The position numbers were made by a program, and so were the translations under genes. This document shows, in pieces, positions 35,447 to 43,955 of a stretch of 64,000 nucleotides of DNA. A model generated the notes under the pieces. It ran no database searches. It worked only from the letters and a program-made list of their open reading frames with translations, and was not told the origin of the DNA. This DNA is from an uncultured Oscillospiraceae bacterium (GTDB taxonomy: Bacteria; Bacillota; Clostridia; Oscillospirales; Oscillospiraceae), in the NCBI GenBank assembly GCA_947630645.1, contig CANRIF010000002.1, forward strand, positions 1 to 64,000. Direction: 5' to 3'. How positions within the stretch are numbered: position 1 is the first letter of the stretch; each line of letters starts with the position of its first letter.

Positions 35447-36401
35447 CGCCGCGCTCCTTCCGCCGGTCGGGCAGGCCCACGGTGCCGGCGATGATGAAGC
35501 GGTGGCGGCCCTTGACCTCCTCGTAGATCTTGGCGATATATCCGCCGATGATCCCCAAGCTGAGCATCACGATGGCGCCGATGATCAACTCGATCAGGAT
35601 CACGGTGGTGAAGCCCTCCACCGCCCGGTGGGTGGCGAAGGACACGATGCTGTCGATGCCCTGGATCACGGCCAGCACCAAAAACAGCGCGCCCATGGCC
35701 GTCACCAGGTACAGCGGCGCCGTGGTGAAGGAGACGATGTTGTTCACCGCGTATTTGATAAGGCTCACGGCGCTCCACTTGCTCTTGCCCGCCTGGCGCT
35801 CCTGCACCCGGAAGCCTACGGAGACAGTCTTATACCCCACCCAGCCGGACAGCGCCCGGAAGAACGTGTTGCGCTCCGGCAGCGCCACCAGCGCGTCCAC
35901 CGCCTTCCGGTCCAGCAGCTTGAAGTCCGACGCCTTCGACATATCCATCTTCACCGCGGCGCTCATGATCTTGTAAAACAGGGCGGTCATGCACCGGTAG
36001 ACGGGGTTTTCCTTCCCCCGGTCCTCCTTGACGCCCTCGATCACCTCATAGCCGCTCTGCCACAGCCGGTACATCTCCACCAGCGTCTCCACCGGATGCT
36101 GCAGGTCGCAGTCCATCACGGCGCAGCAGTCCCCCGCCGCCGTCTCCAGCCCGGCGAAGATGGCCGCCTCCTTGCCGAAATTCCGGGAGAAGCGCACGCC
36201 CCGGACCATATCCCACTCCCCGGCGGCCGCGCCGATCTGCTCCCAGGTGCCGTCCGTGGAGCCGTCGTCCACGAAGTAGACGGCGGCGGCGATGCCCTCC
36301 CGCTCCATGACGGAGCGGACGGCCTGGGCCGCGGCTTGGATATTGTCCGCCTCGTTGTAGGCGGGGATGATGATGGAAAGGGTCTCCCTCTGTGCGCTCA
36401 T
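35433..36401 (-). CDS. GT2 glycosyltransferase, GtrB/DPM1-like
   Basis: A 322-residue protein; the start chosen is the ATG behind GTGGGAGGGACAGAC. GT-A part: TLSIIIPAYNEADNIQAAAQ, FVDDGSTDGTW, RNFGKEAAIFAGLE, MDCDLQHPVETL. Two C-terminal membrane helices (about 225-250 and 262-287) and the ending IGGYIAKIYEEVKGRHRF identify the undecaprenyl-phosphate glycosyltransferase group. It is a diverged relative of the protein at 21278 and forms an operon with the ChbG/YdjC deacetylase. Confidence 0.87.
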   Translation of the reverse strand: MSAQRETLSIIIPAYNEADNIQAAAQAVRSVMEREGIAAAVYFVDDGSTDGTWEQIGAAAGEWDMVRGVRFSRNFGKEAAIFAGLETAAGDCCAVMDCDLQHPVETLVEMYRLWQSGYEVIEGVKEDRGKENPVYRCMTALFYKIMSAAVKMDMSKASDFKLLDRKAVDALVALPERNTFFRALSGWVGYKTVSVGFRVQERQAGKSKWSAVSLIKYAVNNIVSFTTAPLYLVTAMGALFLVLAVIQGIDSIVSFATHRAVEGFTTVILIELIIGAIVMLSLGIIGGYIAKIYEEVKGRHRFIIAGTVGLPDRRKERGDDAH

Positions 36402-36495
36402 GTCTGTCCCTCCCACGGGTTTTCCGTACCGTTCATTATAAATTGTATGGAAAGGCTTGTCAAGAAAACGGCCCCCCGTCGTCGGGATAAGCTGC

Positions 36496-36552
36496 ACAAT
36501 CCCTCAGTCTCCGGCTATTGCCGGAGCCAGCTCCCTTTGCACAAGGGAGCCT
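36496..36552. repeat. Palindromic miniature repeat, right-end type (R1)
   Basis: Begins ACAATCCCTCAGTC, contains the hairpin TCCGGCtattGCCGGA and ends AGCTCCCTTTGCACAAGGGAGCC. It is related to units at 47071 and 48451. Confidence 0.75.
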
Positions 36553-36611
36553 TTCAATAATGTGTCGCTTTCAGCGACAAATGAAGATGCTAAGTTGACC
36601 GCAAGCCCAAA

Positions 36612-36662
36612 GCCTCCCCTGTGCAAGGGGAGGTGCCGAGCGAAGCGAGGCGGAGAGGTTGT
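36612..36662. repeat. Palindromic miniature repeat, left-end type (R2)
   Basis: GCCTCCCCTGTGCAAGGGGA followed by the second hairpin GCCGAGCGAAGCGAGGC and GGAGAGGTTGT. It is nearly identical to units at 46868 (inverted), 47016 and 48376. Confidence 0.8.
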
Positions 36663-36730
36663 CGTTGGGAAATGCTCTTCGCTGGTTTCCCGTGGGGGCC
36701 CCATTTCAGATAAGCTCCACAATCCCGCGC

Positions 36731-36779
36731 TTTGACAGCAGAACGGCCCCGCCGGGAGGCGGGGCCGTTCTGTGTCAAA
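36731..36779 (-). terminator. Terminator of the lipoprotein gene
   Basis: A very stable stem, AGAACGGCCCCGCC paired with GGCGGGGCCGTTCT around GGGA, extended by outer TTTGACA/TGTCAAA pairing. It lies directly after the minus-strand lipoprotein stop. Confidence 0.7.
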
Positions 36780-36784
36780 GATGC

Positions 36785-37222
36785 TCAGTTGCCGGTGGCG
36801 ACGATGTATTCCTCGCTCTCGGAGAAGCGCAGGGTCGTCACATAAAAGTCGTCGTAAACCAGGGTCCCGTCCTCGGCGCCCAGCACCGCGCAGCTGGTGA
36901 CGTACTCCGCGGACTTGGGCTGGCCCATGTAGTCGTACAGCGACTGGACCGGCTCGCCCACCAGATCCTCCACGTGCTTCTGCTGCTCGCCCATATCCGC
37001 GAGGCCGTCGCCGGCGGTCTTCCGGTCGGGAGCGGCGTTATCGTCCGCGCTCACGATATTGCCGGCCTCTTTGTCCTCGGGGGGCGCGGTCACGGTGGGG
37101 ATCTCGGTGGCCTCGGCCTCCGGCGCCTCGGTGGGAGCGGGGGCGTTATTGCCGCCGCCGCAGGCGCACAGCGTCGCCAGCGCAAGGACCAGCGCAAGGA
37201 TGATGATCGTATATTTCTTCAT
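36785..37222 (-). CDS. Small lipoprotein of unknown function
   Basis: A 145-residue protein with a lipoprotein signal peptide (MKKYTIIILALVLALATL) and lipobox LCAC, modified cysteine Cys21. A low-complexity Pro/Glu/Thr/Ala linker (about 25-65) leads to a small domain with VEDLVGEPVQSLYDYMGQP and a C-terminal strand-rich part. I do not recognise the family. The domain resembles small extracellular modules of Clostridia that begin with a glycine-proline 'GEP/GKP' turn. Ribosome binding site GAAGGAGAAC precedes the start. Confidence 0.75.
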   Translation of the reverse strand: MKKYTIIILALVLALATLCACGGGNNAPAPTEAPEAEATEIPTVTAPPEDKEAGNIVSADDNAAPDRKTAGDGLADMGEQQKHVEDLVGEPVQSLYDYMGQPKSAEYVTSCAVLGAEDGTLVYDDFYVTTLRFSESEEYIVATGN

Positions 37223-37315
37223 GATGTTCTCCTTCGTTCGATATTCTGTTGGCTCTCTCGCTCAACCCCCACATTATACCCAGCCGGGCAGGGGCTGTCA
37301 AGTGCATAAACGACG

Positions 37316-37344
37316 AAAAAGGACCCGCACTGGCGGGTCCTTTT
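37316..37344 (-). terminator. Terminator of the CD1247-like gene
   Basis: AAAAGGACCCGC pairs with GCGGGTCCTTTT around a 4-nt loop, with a T-run on the minus strand. Confidence 0.85.
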
Positions 37345-37355
37345 GGGATGCTGCC

Positions 37356-37796
37356 TTATTCCTCCGGGGGCGTCTCGCTCTTCTCCTCGCCCAGATCGAA
37401 CTCCAGGGACTCGCCGCAGGCGGGGCACTGGATGGTGCCGTTTTTCAGCACGTCCTCCTCGAAGGTGATGGTCTCGCCGCAGCTGGGGCACTCGCACTCG
37501 TAAAACACGGTCTTGCCGTCCCAGGGCTCGCCATCCTCGTCTTCATCCTCTTCCTCTTCCTCTTCCTCCTCTGGCTCACCGAAGAGGATGTTCTCCACGT
37601 CCTCCAGATCGTCGCTGACGGCGTCCAGTCCATCGCCCAACTCAGCCACGTCCGAGCCCAGGTCGTCCAGGTCCAGCGCCAGGTCCTCCAGGATGTCCAG
37701 CAGGGTGGCCAGCAGCTTTCCCTCCTTCGTGGAGGGGTCGGTGCCGTAGCCCTCGGCCAGGCCCTTCATATACGCGACTTTTTCAGCAGTGGTCAT
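37356..37796 (-). CDS. CD1247-like acidic protein with zinc ribbon
   Basis: A 146-residue cytoplasmic protein. Its N-terminus VAYMKGLAEGYGTDPSTKEG matches the CD1247-type domain of Clostridia. A helical acidic region and a run of Glu/Asp (about 75-90) follow, then a zinc ribbon with CPSCGE and CPACGE as its two CxxC pairs. Function is unknown; the family is often found next to efp and pepP, as here. It lies 12 bases downstream of efp in the same direction, so it is likely co-transcribed. Confidence 0.8.
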   Translation of the reverse strand: MTTAEKVAYMKGLAEGYGTDPSTKEGKLLATLLDILEDLALDLDDLGSDVAELGDGLDAVSDDLEDVENILFGEPEEEEEEEEDEDEDGEPWDGKTVFYECECPSCGETITFEEDVLKNGTIQCPACGESLEFDLGEEKSETPPEE

Positions 37797-37808
37797 ACCG
37801 GGGCCTCC

Positions 37809-38372
37809 TCAGCTCTTGGCCCGGCCCAGATACTCGCCCGTGCGGGTGTCGATCTCGATGCGCTCGCCCGGCTCGATGAACAGGGGCACCTTGATCTCCG
37901 CGCCGGTCTCCAGGGTGGCGGGCTTGGTGGCGTTGGTGGCGGTGTTGCCGGCGAAGCCGGGGTCGGTCTCGGTGATGGTCAGGGTCACGAAGTTGGGCGC
38001 GTCCACGGCGAACACCACGCCCTTGTAGGAGCTGATGGTGCAGACCTCGTTCTCCTTGACGAAGCGGAAGCCGTCGGACAGCTTGCTCTTGTCGATGGGG
38101 ATCAGCTCGTAAGTCTCCCCGTCCATGAAGTAATAGATGTCGCCGTCGGCGTAGCTGTACTCCATGTTCTTGCGCTCCACATAGGCGCTCTCGAACTTGG
38201 CGGTGGGGTTGAAGGAAGTCTCCACCACGGCGCCGGTGATGACGTTCTTCATCTTGGTACGCACGAAGGGGGAGCCCTTGCCGGGCTTGACATGCTGGAA
38301 TTCGATGACCTGCATGACCTGTCCGTCCATCTCGAAGGTCACGCCGTTGCGGAATTCGCCTGCTGAAATCAT
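37809..38372 (-). CDS. efp: Translation elongation factor P
   Basis: A 187-residue EF-P of standard length with three beta-barrel domains. The N-terminal loop that reaches the peptidyl-transferase centre is [12 protein letters not shown], with the tip lysine Lys32 available for modification. The signature [20 protein letters not shown] is near the C-terminus. EF-P rescues ribosomes stalled at polyproline. Neither EpmA- nor YmfI-type modification genes are visible in the window. Confidence 0.96.
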   Translation of the reverse strand: MISAGEFRNGVTFEMDGQVMQVIEFQHVKPGKGSPFVRTKMKNVITGAVVETSFNPTAKFESAYVERKNMEYSYADGDIYYFMDGETYELIPIDKSKLSDGFRFVKENEVCTISSYKGVVFAVDAPNFVTLTITETDPGFAGNTATNATKPATLETGAEIKVPLFIEPGERIEIDTRTGEYLGRAKS

Positions 38373-38448
38373 ATGAAATATCCTCCGTATGAGTGATTTG
38401 TTTTAACGATTCATTTTACTATATATTTTCCGCTTTGACAACCCTCTT

Positions 38449-39510
38449 TTAGAGGATGATCAGTTCCTTGGGGGCCTTTGTCAGGTTCTCGGCGCCGCCG
38501 TCGTGGAGCCAGAGCATATCCTCGATCCGCACGCCGAAGCGCCCGGGCAGGTAGATGCCCGGCTCGGCGGAGATCACCGCGCCCTCCGGCAGCGGTCCCT
38601 CGGTGCGGGTATTGGCGCCGGGGGCCTCGTGGATCTCCAGGCCCAGGCTGTGGCCGAAGCCGTGGCCGAAGTACGCCCCGTAACCCGCGTCGGCGATGAC
38701 CTTGGCGGCGGCGTTGTGTACGTCGATGCCCGGCACCCCGGGGGCCGCGGCCTCGATGCCCGCCAGCTGGGCGGCCAGCACCGTGTCGTACACCCGGCGC
38801 ATCTCGTCCGTCACATGGCCCACCGCCACGGTGCGGGTCATGTCGGAGCAGTAGCCGTTATACAGCGCGCCGAAGTCCATGGTGATGAAGTCCCCGTCCT
38901 GGACCACCTTGTCGCCAGGCACCCCATGGGGCATGGAACTTTTCGCCCCGGTGACCACGATGGGGTCGAAGGAGTTGCCCTCGCTGCCGTACTTATACAT
39001 CCGGTAGACCAGCTCCGCGGTGATCTCCTTCTCCGTCATGCCCGGTCGGATGATGCCCAGCAGTTCGTCCAGGGCCTTTTCCGCGATGCGCTGGGCGGCC
39101 ACGATGGAGTCCACCTCGTCCCGGTCCTTGCTGGCCCGCAGGCCGGCCAGGATGGTCCTGTCCTCCACCAGCGGCACGCCCACCGCCTTTTCCAGCCACT
39201 CCCACTGGCTGTGGGTAAGCCGGTCGGGCATGGCGGCGGCCTTTTCAAAACCGTTCTGGGCGAATATCTCCCCCAAGATGGCGTCCAGGCCGCGGCCCGG
39301 GCCGGTGCAAAGCACCTGCATATCCCGGATGGCGGCGGTGGCGGCCTCCACATAGCGGGAGTCGGTGACCACCCACGCCTTGTCGCGGGCGATGACGGCG
39401 GCGCCGTCGTCGATATGGAAGCCGGAGGCGTAGCGGATGGACACCGCGTCCGTCATCACCAGCGCGGGCACCTCGCCCAGCATGGCCTGTATCTTTTCTA
39501 CGTGTGACAT
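38449..39510 (-). CDS. pepP: Xaa-Pro aminopeptidase (M24 family)
   Basis: A 353-residue pita-bread metallopeptidase. The N-terminal creatinase-like domain is about 1-120. Metal ligands are visible: Asp in FITMDFGALYNGYCSDMTRT, His in FGHGFGHSLGLEIHE, Glu in VISAEPGIYLPGRFG and Glu in GVRIEDM. It removes N-terminal residues before proline. Its place next to efp is common in Firmicutes. Confidence 0.92.
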   Translation of the reverse strand: MSHVEKIQAMLGEVPALVMTDAVSIRYASGFHIDDGAAVIARDKAWVVTDSRYVEAATAAIRDMQVLCTGPGRGLDAILGEIFAQNGFEKAAAMPDRLTHSQWEWLEKAVGVPLVEDRTILAGLRASKDRDEVDSIVAAQRIAEKALDELLGIIRPGMTEKEITAELVYRMYKYGSEGNSFDPIVVTGAKSSMPHGVPGDKVVQDGDFITMDFGALYNGYCSDMTRTVAVGHVTDEMRRVYDTVLAAQLAGIEAAAPGVPGIDVHNAAAKVIADAGYGAYFGHGFGHSLGLEIHEAPGANTRTEGPLPEGAVISAEPGIYLPGRFGVRIEDMLWLHDGGAENLTKAPKELIIL

Positions 39511-39544
39511 TGTTTTGCGCTCCTTCTGTCGTTAGATTTCGATG

Positions 39545-40498
39545 TCAGTCCGGCATATCCACGGCGAACAGGCCGCCGGCGCCGCCGGAATAGAGGAACA
39601 GTACGTTGTCCGTGGGGCGGAACGCGCCCTCCTCCGCCATGGCCAGCAGCCCGGCGAAGGCCTTGCCCGTGTACACCGGGTCCAGGAACAGGCCCTCCTT
39701 CTCCGCCATCAGGCGCACCGCCCGGGTCCCCTCCGCCGACGGGATGGCGTAGCCGGGGCCGGCCATGGGCCGCAGGTGGATGTCATCGGGCCCTAGCTCC
39801 ACGTCCGCTTCCAGCAGCTTGACCGCCTCTTTCATGATGCCCATGGTGATCACGTCGAAGGGGTCCGTGTCCACCATCATGCCCACCACGGTGGTGTGGG
39901 GCAGAAACAGCTTCGCCCCCAGGGCCAGGCCGGCGTGGGTGCCGCCGCTGCCCTCGGCGCAGATGAGGTAATCAAAGTCCATGCCGCTCTCCGCGATCTC
40001 CTTGGCGCAACTCACATACCCCAGCGCGCCCAGGGCGTTGGAGCCGCCGCAGGGGATCTTGTAGTAGGGCTTGCCCATGGCCTGCCCCACCCGGTCCATC
40101 TCCGCGTAGATGTCCGCGTAGTCGTCCGTGTCCATGAAGCGCACGTCCACGCCCATGAGATGCTCCAGCAGAAGATTCCCCCGCCGGTCGGTGACGCCCC
40201 GCTTTTTCAGGATCAGGATGGGGGTCATGCCCACCTTCAGGGCGCAGGCGGCGGTGAGCATGGCGTGGTTGGACTGGGCGCCGCCGGTGGTGAACACCAC
40301 CTCCGCGCCCTGGGCCTTCGCCTCCGCCAGCAGGAACTCCAGCTTGCGTACCTTGTTCCCGCCCAGGCCGACGCCGGTCATGTCGTCCCGCTTGATCCAC
40401 ACGTTGGTGCCCAGCATACGGCTGATGTTCTCCAGCCGCTGCACCGGTGTGGGCAGTACGGCCAGCGGGACCCTGTCGAACGAGTTGAGTTCTCTCAT
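39545..40498 (-). CDS. D-cysteine desulfhydrase / ACC-deaminase-family PLP enzyme
   Basis: A 317-residue fold-type II PLP enzyme. The PLP lysine lies in GLGGNKVRKLEFLLAEA, the cofactor-phosphate and substrate region in TTGGAQSNHAMLTAACA, and the family's CGGSNALGALGYVSCAKEIA and EGSGGTHAGLALG are intact. DcyD-type activity, releasing pyruvate, sulfide and ammonia from D-cysteine, is more likely in a gut anaerobe than ACC deaminase, but the two cannot be separated by eye. It is followed 34 bases later by pepP. Confidence 0.85.
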   Translation of the reverse strand: MRELNSFDRVPLAVLPTPVQRLENISRMLGTNVWIKRDDMTGVGLGGNKVRKLEFLLAEAKAQGAEVVFTTGGAQSNHAMLTAACALKVGMTPILILKKRGVTDRRGNLLLEHLMGVDVRFMDTDDYADIYAEMDRVGQAMGKPYYKIPCGGSNALGALGYVSCAKEIAESGMDFDYLICAEGSGGTHAGLALGAKLFLPHTTVVGMMVDTDPFDVITMGIMKEAVKLLEADVELGPDDIHLRPMAGPGYAIPSAEGTRAVRLMAEKEGLFLDPVYTGKAFAGLLAMAEEGAFRPTDNVLFLYSGGAGGLFAVDMPD

Positions 40499-40526
40499 AA
40501 GTTCCTCCTAGATCATGTCGTATTTT

Positions 40527-41840
40527 TTATCCCATATCCGGCCCTGTTCCGTCCCAGGGTCCGGACCAATCCACGCCGTCGAACAGGGCGGGACCGCCGC
40601 CGGTGGTGAACGACACCCGCTCCACCCCGTCCAGGGCGCAGAGGGTGGCGGTCATGGACCGGACGGCCACCGCCCGGGCCTCGGCGGGGATGGAGGCGAA
40701 GAAGCTGCCCGCCAGCTCCACCGTACACGTCCCGTCCTGGACAGTCACGCCGCCCACGGTGCCGCTGCCGGGAAAGAGGGTGGGATAGCCCGGCTCGGCG
40801 GCTACCAGCAGCGCGGCCAGCACCGCCTCCGGCTCGGAGGCGTACTGTCCCCGGCTCACCCGCCAGGGCAGCGGCTCTACGCCCTCCAGCCCCGGCAGGG
40901 GCAGCCACAGGTCCGCGTCGATCTCCCCGGCCGCCGCGGGGCCGGCCGCCTGCTCATACCGGGCCAGTGGCCCGTCCAGGCTCCGGTACACATACCGCTC
41001 CACCGGTTCGCCCTCCGCCAGGATACGCACGCTGTCCACCTGGGGCAGCTCCGTCAGGGAGTCCACCAGGGAATACAGCGCCAGCCGCTCCCCCAGCGCG
41101 GTCTGGGGCCGGCCGTCCAGAAATTCCGCCGACAGGTCCACGGTACACACCCCGTCCTCCGTCCGGCAGGACAGCAGCCGCGTCCCCGGGGGGATGGCGC
41201 TTTGCAGCGCCGGGTCGTTGGGGCCCCGCAGCAGTTCCTCCACCACATAGCGGTCCGCGTCGGCGTCCTCCTCCAGGGTCAGGCTGTGGCTCTCCCCCGT
41301 CAGATACCGCCCGGTCCCGTCGGCAAAATACAGCCGCAGCTGCCGCACGAAGGGGTCTGTGTCCGTGTCCCGGGTGAAGGCGTCCGCCTCCGTCAGCCGG
41401 GAGAACAGCACCTGCTCCCCCACCGCCACGGATACGCTCCCCACGCCCTCCACCTGGCACAGCGTCAGCGCCGCGCACAGCGCCGCCACCGTCCGGTCCA
41501 TGGCGTCCGCCTCCAAAAACGGCTCCGACAGCGAGAGCGTCACGTCCCCGTCGTCCAGGGTCCAGCTCTCCACCGTCACGCCATCCGGCAGGGCGCAGAC
41601 GAGCCCGTCCGCCCCGGAGGGGGCGGCGAACAGCGCCACCGCCGTCTCCAGTTCCACGTCGCCGTCCCCCGGCAGGACGCAGATCTCCCGGCCGGTCAGC
41701 TCCCCGCTCTCCGTGTCCTCCTGGAGCCGCCAGACCGTCAGCGTCCGGGTCCCAGGGGTCCCGGCGGGCGACGCCTGGCCGCAGCCGCCGAGGACCAGAA
41801 GCGCCGCGCACAGCGCCACCGCCAGCCACCGCTTGCTCAT
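40527..41840 (-). CDS. GerMN-domain lipoprotein
   Basis: A 437-residue lipoprotein. The start is the ATG behind AGGAGGCGGAGAT and overlaps the kinase stop (ATGA). Lipobox VLGGC has Cys20 as the anchor. At least two GerMN-like modules are seen, the first with RLLSCRTEDGVCTVDLSAEF and LPQVDSVRILAEG (about 205-265), the second with VTVQDGTCTVELAGSFF and LDGVERVSF at the C-terminus. GerMN domains occur in spore-germination protein GerM and in LpqB-type partners of sensor kinases. Here the gene is last in a kinase operon, like the LpqB-MtrB pairing, so it may modulate the kinase. Confidence 0.82.
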   Translation of the reverse strand: MSKRWLAVALCAALLVLGGCGQASPAGTPGTRTLTVWRLQEDTESGELTGREICVLPGDGDVELETAVALFAAPSGADGLVCALPDGVTVESWTLDDGDVTLSLSEPFLEADAMDRTVAALCAALTLCQVEGVGSVSVAVGEQVLFSRLTEADAFTRDTDTDPFVRQLRLYFADGTGRYLTGESHSLTLEEDADADRYVVEELLRGPNDPALQSAIPPGTRLLSCRTEDGVCTVDLSAEFLDGRPQTALGERLALYSLVDSLTELPQVDSVRILAEGEPVERYVYRSLDGPLARYEQAAGPAAAGEIDADLWLPLPGLEGVEPLPWRVSRGQYASEPEAVLAALLVAAEPGYPTLFPGSGTVGGVTVQDGTCTVELAGSFFASIPAEARAVAVRSMTATLCALDGVERVSFTTGGGPALFDGVDWSGPWDGTGPDMG

Positions 41841-43255
41841 ATCTCCGCCTCCTCCGGCGGACACAGGGGAAAGGACACGGTGAACACCGTGCCTCGCCCG
41901 TCCCCCGGCTCCATCCACACCTGGCCTCCGTTGGCCACCACCGTGTCGTGGACGATGGCGAGGCCCAGGCCGCTGCCGCCGGAGGCCCGGGACCGGGCCT
42001 TGTCCACCCGGTAGAACCGGTCGAAGATGTGGGGCCGGTCCGCCTCGGGGATGCCGATGCCCGTGTCCGCCACGGTAAGCACGGCCCGGCCGTCCTCCGC
42101 CCGGAGGGCGATATCCACCGTGCCGCCGGGCTGGTTGTACTTCACGCCGTTCTCCGCCAGGTTGAAGATGATCTGATAAAGGCCGTCCGCCGGCACCGCC
42201 ACCAGGCAGCCCTCCGCCAGGTCCGTCCGGAGGGTCACGCCCTGGGCCGCGGCCAGCGGCTCCAGCAGATGCAGCGCCTGCCGCGCCGCCTGGGCCACGT
42301 CCGCGGGCTCTTCCGCCGGCGGGGCGACGCCCGCGTCCAGCTTGGTCAGGCTCATGAGTTTCTCCGTGATCCGCTGCAACCTATCCGCCTCGCTGCCGAT
42401 GTCGCTGGCGAACTCCCGCATGGTCCGCTGGTCCATATCCCCGGACTGGGTGATGCTGTCGCTGAGCAGGCGGATGGCGGCCAGGGGCGTGCGAAGCTCG
42501 TGGGAGGCGTCCGACACGAACCGCCGCCGGACCTCCTCCGTGTCCTCCAGCCGCCCGGTCAGGTCGTTGAACTCCGCCGCCAGCTGGTCCAACTCGTCGC
42601 CCCGCTCCTTCTCGGGGACCCGGTAGCTGTAATCCCCCCGCCGGACCACGTCCATGGCCCGGGCCAGGCGCTTGATGCGCCGGGTGAGGGTGGCGGACAG
42701 CAGCCCGATCAGCAGCACCCCCGCCGCGCCGAACAGCACGGAGATGTTCGCCAGGTTCCGCTGCAGGTCCGCGATGATGGTCCCCTGGGTCCGGTCGTAT
42801 TCGTAGAGGTACACCGCCCCCACCACCGCCCCGCCGGACACCACCGGCGTGGCCGAGCGGCTGGCGAAAGCGCCCTCGGCGGAGGAATAGCGGCAGAAGA
42901 ACTGGGCGCGGCCCTCCAGCGCCCCGGCCACCCCGGCCAGCAGCGCATAGCGGCCCACGGCGCTTGCCCCGGCGTCCGTGTCGTACAGCACGCAGCCGGC
43001 CCGGTCGGTGACCAGCGTGCGGGTCACCGGGGCCGTGTCCAGCAGCTGCATGACCTGGGCCACCGTCTCCGGGGTCAGTGTCTCCAGCGCCGAGAGGGAG
43101 CTGGAGATGACGGACCCCTGGGACTGGAGCGTGCTTTTGGAGCGGGCGATGACCATGTCCCGGCTCACCAGCACGGGATAGATGTTCATCACCAGCAGCA
43201 GCCCCGCGGTGAACAGGGAGAAGGCCGCGGCGATCTTGAACCGGACGGACAGCAC
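41837..43255 (-). CDS. Sensor histidine kinase
   Basis: A 472-residue membrane kinase. First helix about 8-28, an extracellular sensor of about 135 residues, second helix about 170-192, then HAMP (TRRIKRLARAMDVVRRGDYS), the phospho-acceptor His in SDASHELRTPLAAIRLLSDS, N-box NLAENGVKYN, G1 DTGIGIPEADRPHIFDRFYR and G2 GSGLGLAIVHD. All motifs are intact. The start is taken as GTG; there is no in-frame ATG and the ribosome binding site is weak, so coupling to the upstream response regulator stop 20 bases away is likely. Confidence 0.9.
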   Translation of the reverse strand: MLSVRFKIAAAFSLFTAGLLLVMNIYPVLVSRDMVIARSKSTLQSQGSVISSSLSALETLTPETVAQVMQLLDTAPVTRTLVTDRAGCVLYDTDAGASAVGRYALLAGVAGALEGRAQFFCRYSSAEGAFASRSATPVVSGGAVVGAVYLYEYDRTQGTIIADLQRNLANISVLFGAAGVLLIGLLSATLTRRIKRLARAMDVVRRGDYSYRVPEKERGDELDQLAAEFNDLTGRLEDTEEVRRRFVSDASHELRTPLAAIRLLSDSITQSGDMDQRTMREFASDIGSEADRLQRITEKLMSLTKLDAGVAPPAEEPADVAQAARQALHLLEPLAAAQGVTLRTDLAEGCLVAVPADGLYQIIFNLAENGVKYNQPGGTVDIALRAEDGRAVLTVADTGIGIPEADRPHIFDRFYRVDKARSRASGGSGLGLAIVHDTVVANGGQVWMEPGDGRGTVFTVSFPLCPPEEAEI

Positions 43256-43274
43256 CCGCCGGGTCTTTTTTCGT

Positions 43275-43955
43275 TCAGTCCTTGAAATAGTACCCCACGC
43301 CCCACTTGGTGATGATGAACTCCGGCCGGGCGGAGTTGCGTTCCAGCTTCTCCCGCAGCCGGCGGATATGTACGTCCACGGTGCGGATGTCGCCCTGGTA
43401 ATCGTAGCCCCAGACCAGGTCCAGCAGGTTTTCCCGGGAATACACCTTGCCCGGGGTCCGCATGAGCAGCTCCACCAGGTCGAACTCCTTGGCCGTCAGC
43501 TCCACCGGCCGGCCGTCCACCTGGGCGGAGCGGCGCTCGGTGTCGATGGTGATGGGGCCGCGGGTGACCTGGGCGGAGGCGGCCTCGGCCCCCTGCAAAC
43601 TCGCCCGGCGCAGCAGCGCCCGGATGCGGGCCTTCAGCTCCAGCACATTGAAGGGCTTGGTCACATAGTCGTCCGCGCCGTACTCAAATCCGATCAGCTT
43701 GTCGGTGTCCTCGCCCTTGGCGGTGAGCATGATCACCGGGACGGTGGAGAACTGGCGTATCTTCATGCAGGCGGCCAGGCCGTCCAGCTTGGGCATCATC
43801 AGGTCCAGCAGGATCAGGTCGTACCCGCCCGTCCGGGCCATCTCCACCGCCGCCTCGCCGTCGTAGCAGGCGTCCACGTCGTAGCCCTCGTTCTCCAGGT
43901 TGAATTTGAGCCCCTTCACCAGCAGCGGCTCGTCATCCACCACCAATATCCTCAT
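43275..43955 (-). CDS. OmpR/PhoB-type response regulator
   Basis: A 226-residue two-domain regulator. Receiver: acidic pair in VVDDEP, phospho-acceptor Asp51 in LILLDLMMPKLDG, Thr in MLTAKG and Lys100 in YVTKPF. C-terminal winged helix: VELTAKEFDLVELLMRTPG and GDIRTVDVHIRRLREKLE. It is paired with the kinase immediately downstream, and its start lies inside the 3' end of the ComEA-like gene (23-base overlap). Confidence 0.94.
   Translation of the reverse strand: MRILVVDDEPLLVKGLKFNLENEGYDVDACYDGEAAVEMARTGGYDLILLDLMMPKLDGLAACMKIRQFSTVPVIMLTAKGEDTDKLIGFEYGADDYVTKPFNVLELKARIRALLRRASLQGAEAASAQVTRGPITIDTERRSAQVDGRPVELTAKEFDLVELLMRTPGKVYSRENLLDLVWGYDYQGDIRTVDVHIRRLREKLERNSARPEFIITKWGVGYYFKD

Larger units (their letters stand above)
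36402..36784. other. Gene-free interval holding palindromic repeat remnants
   Basis: No gene is seen. The interval contains two miniature palindromic units (annotated separately), a possible eroded third end at 36719-36726 (CACAATCC), and a long terminator-like hairpin before the lipoprotein gene. Confidence 0.6.
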
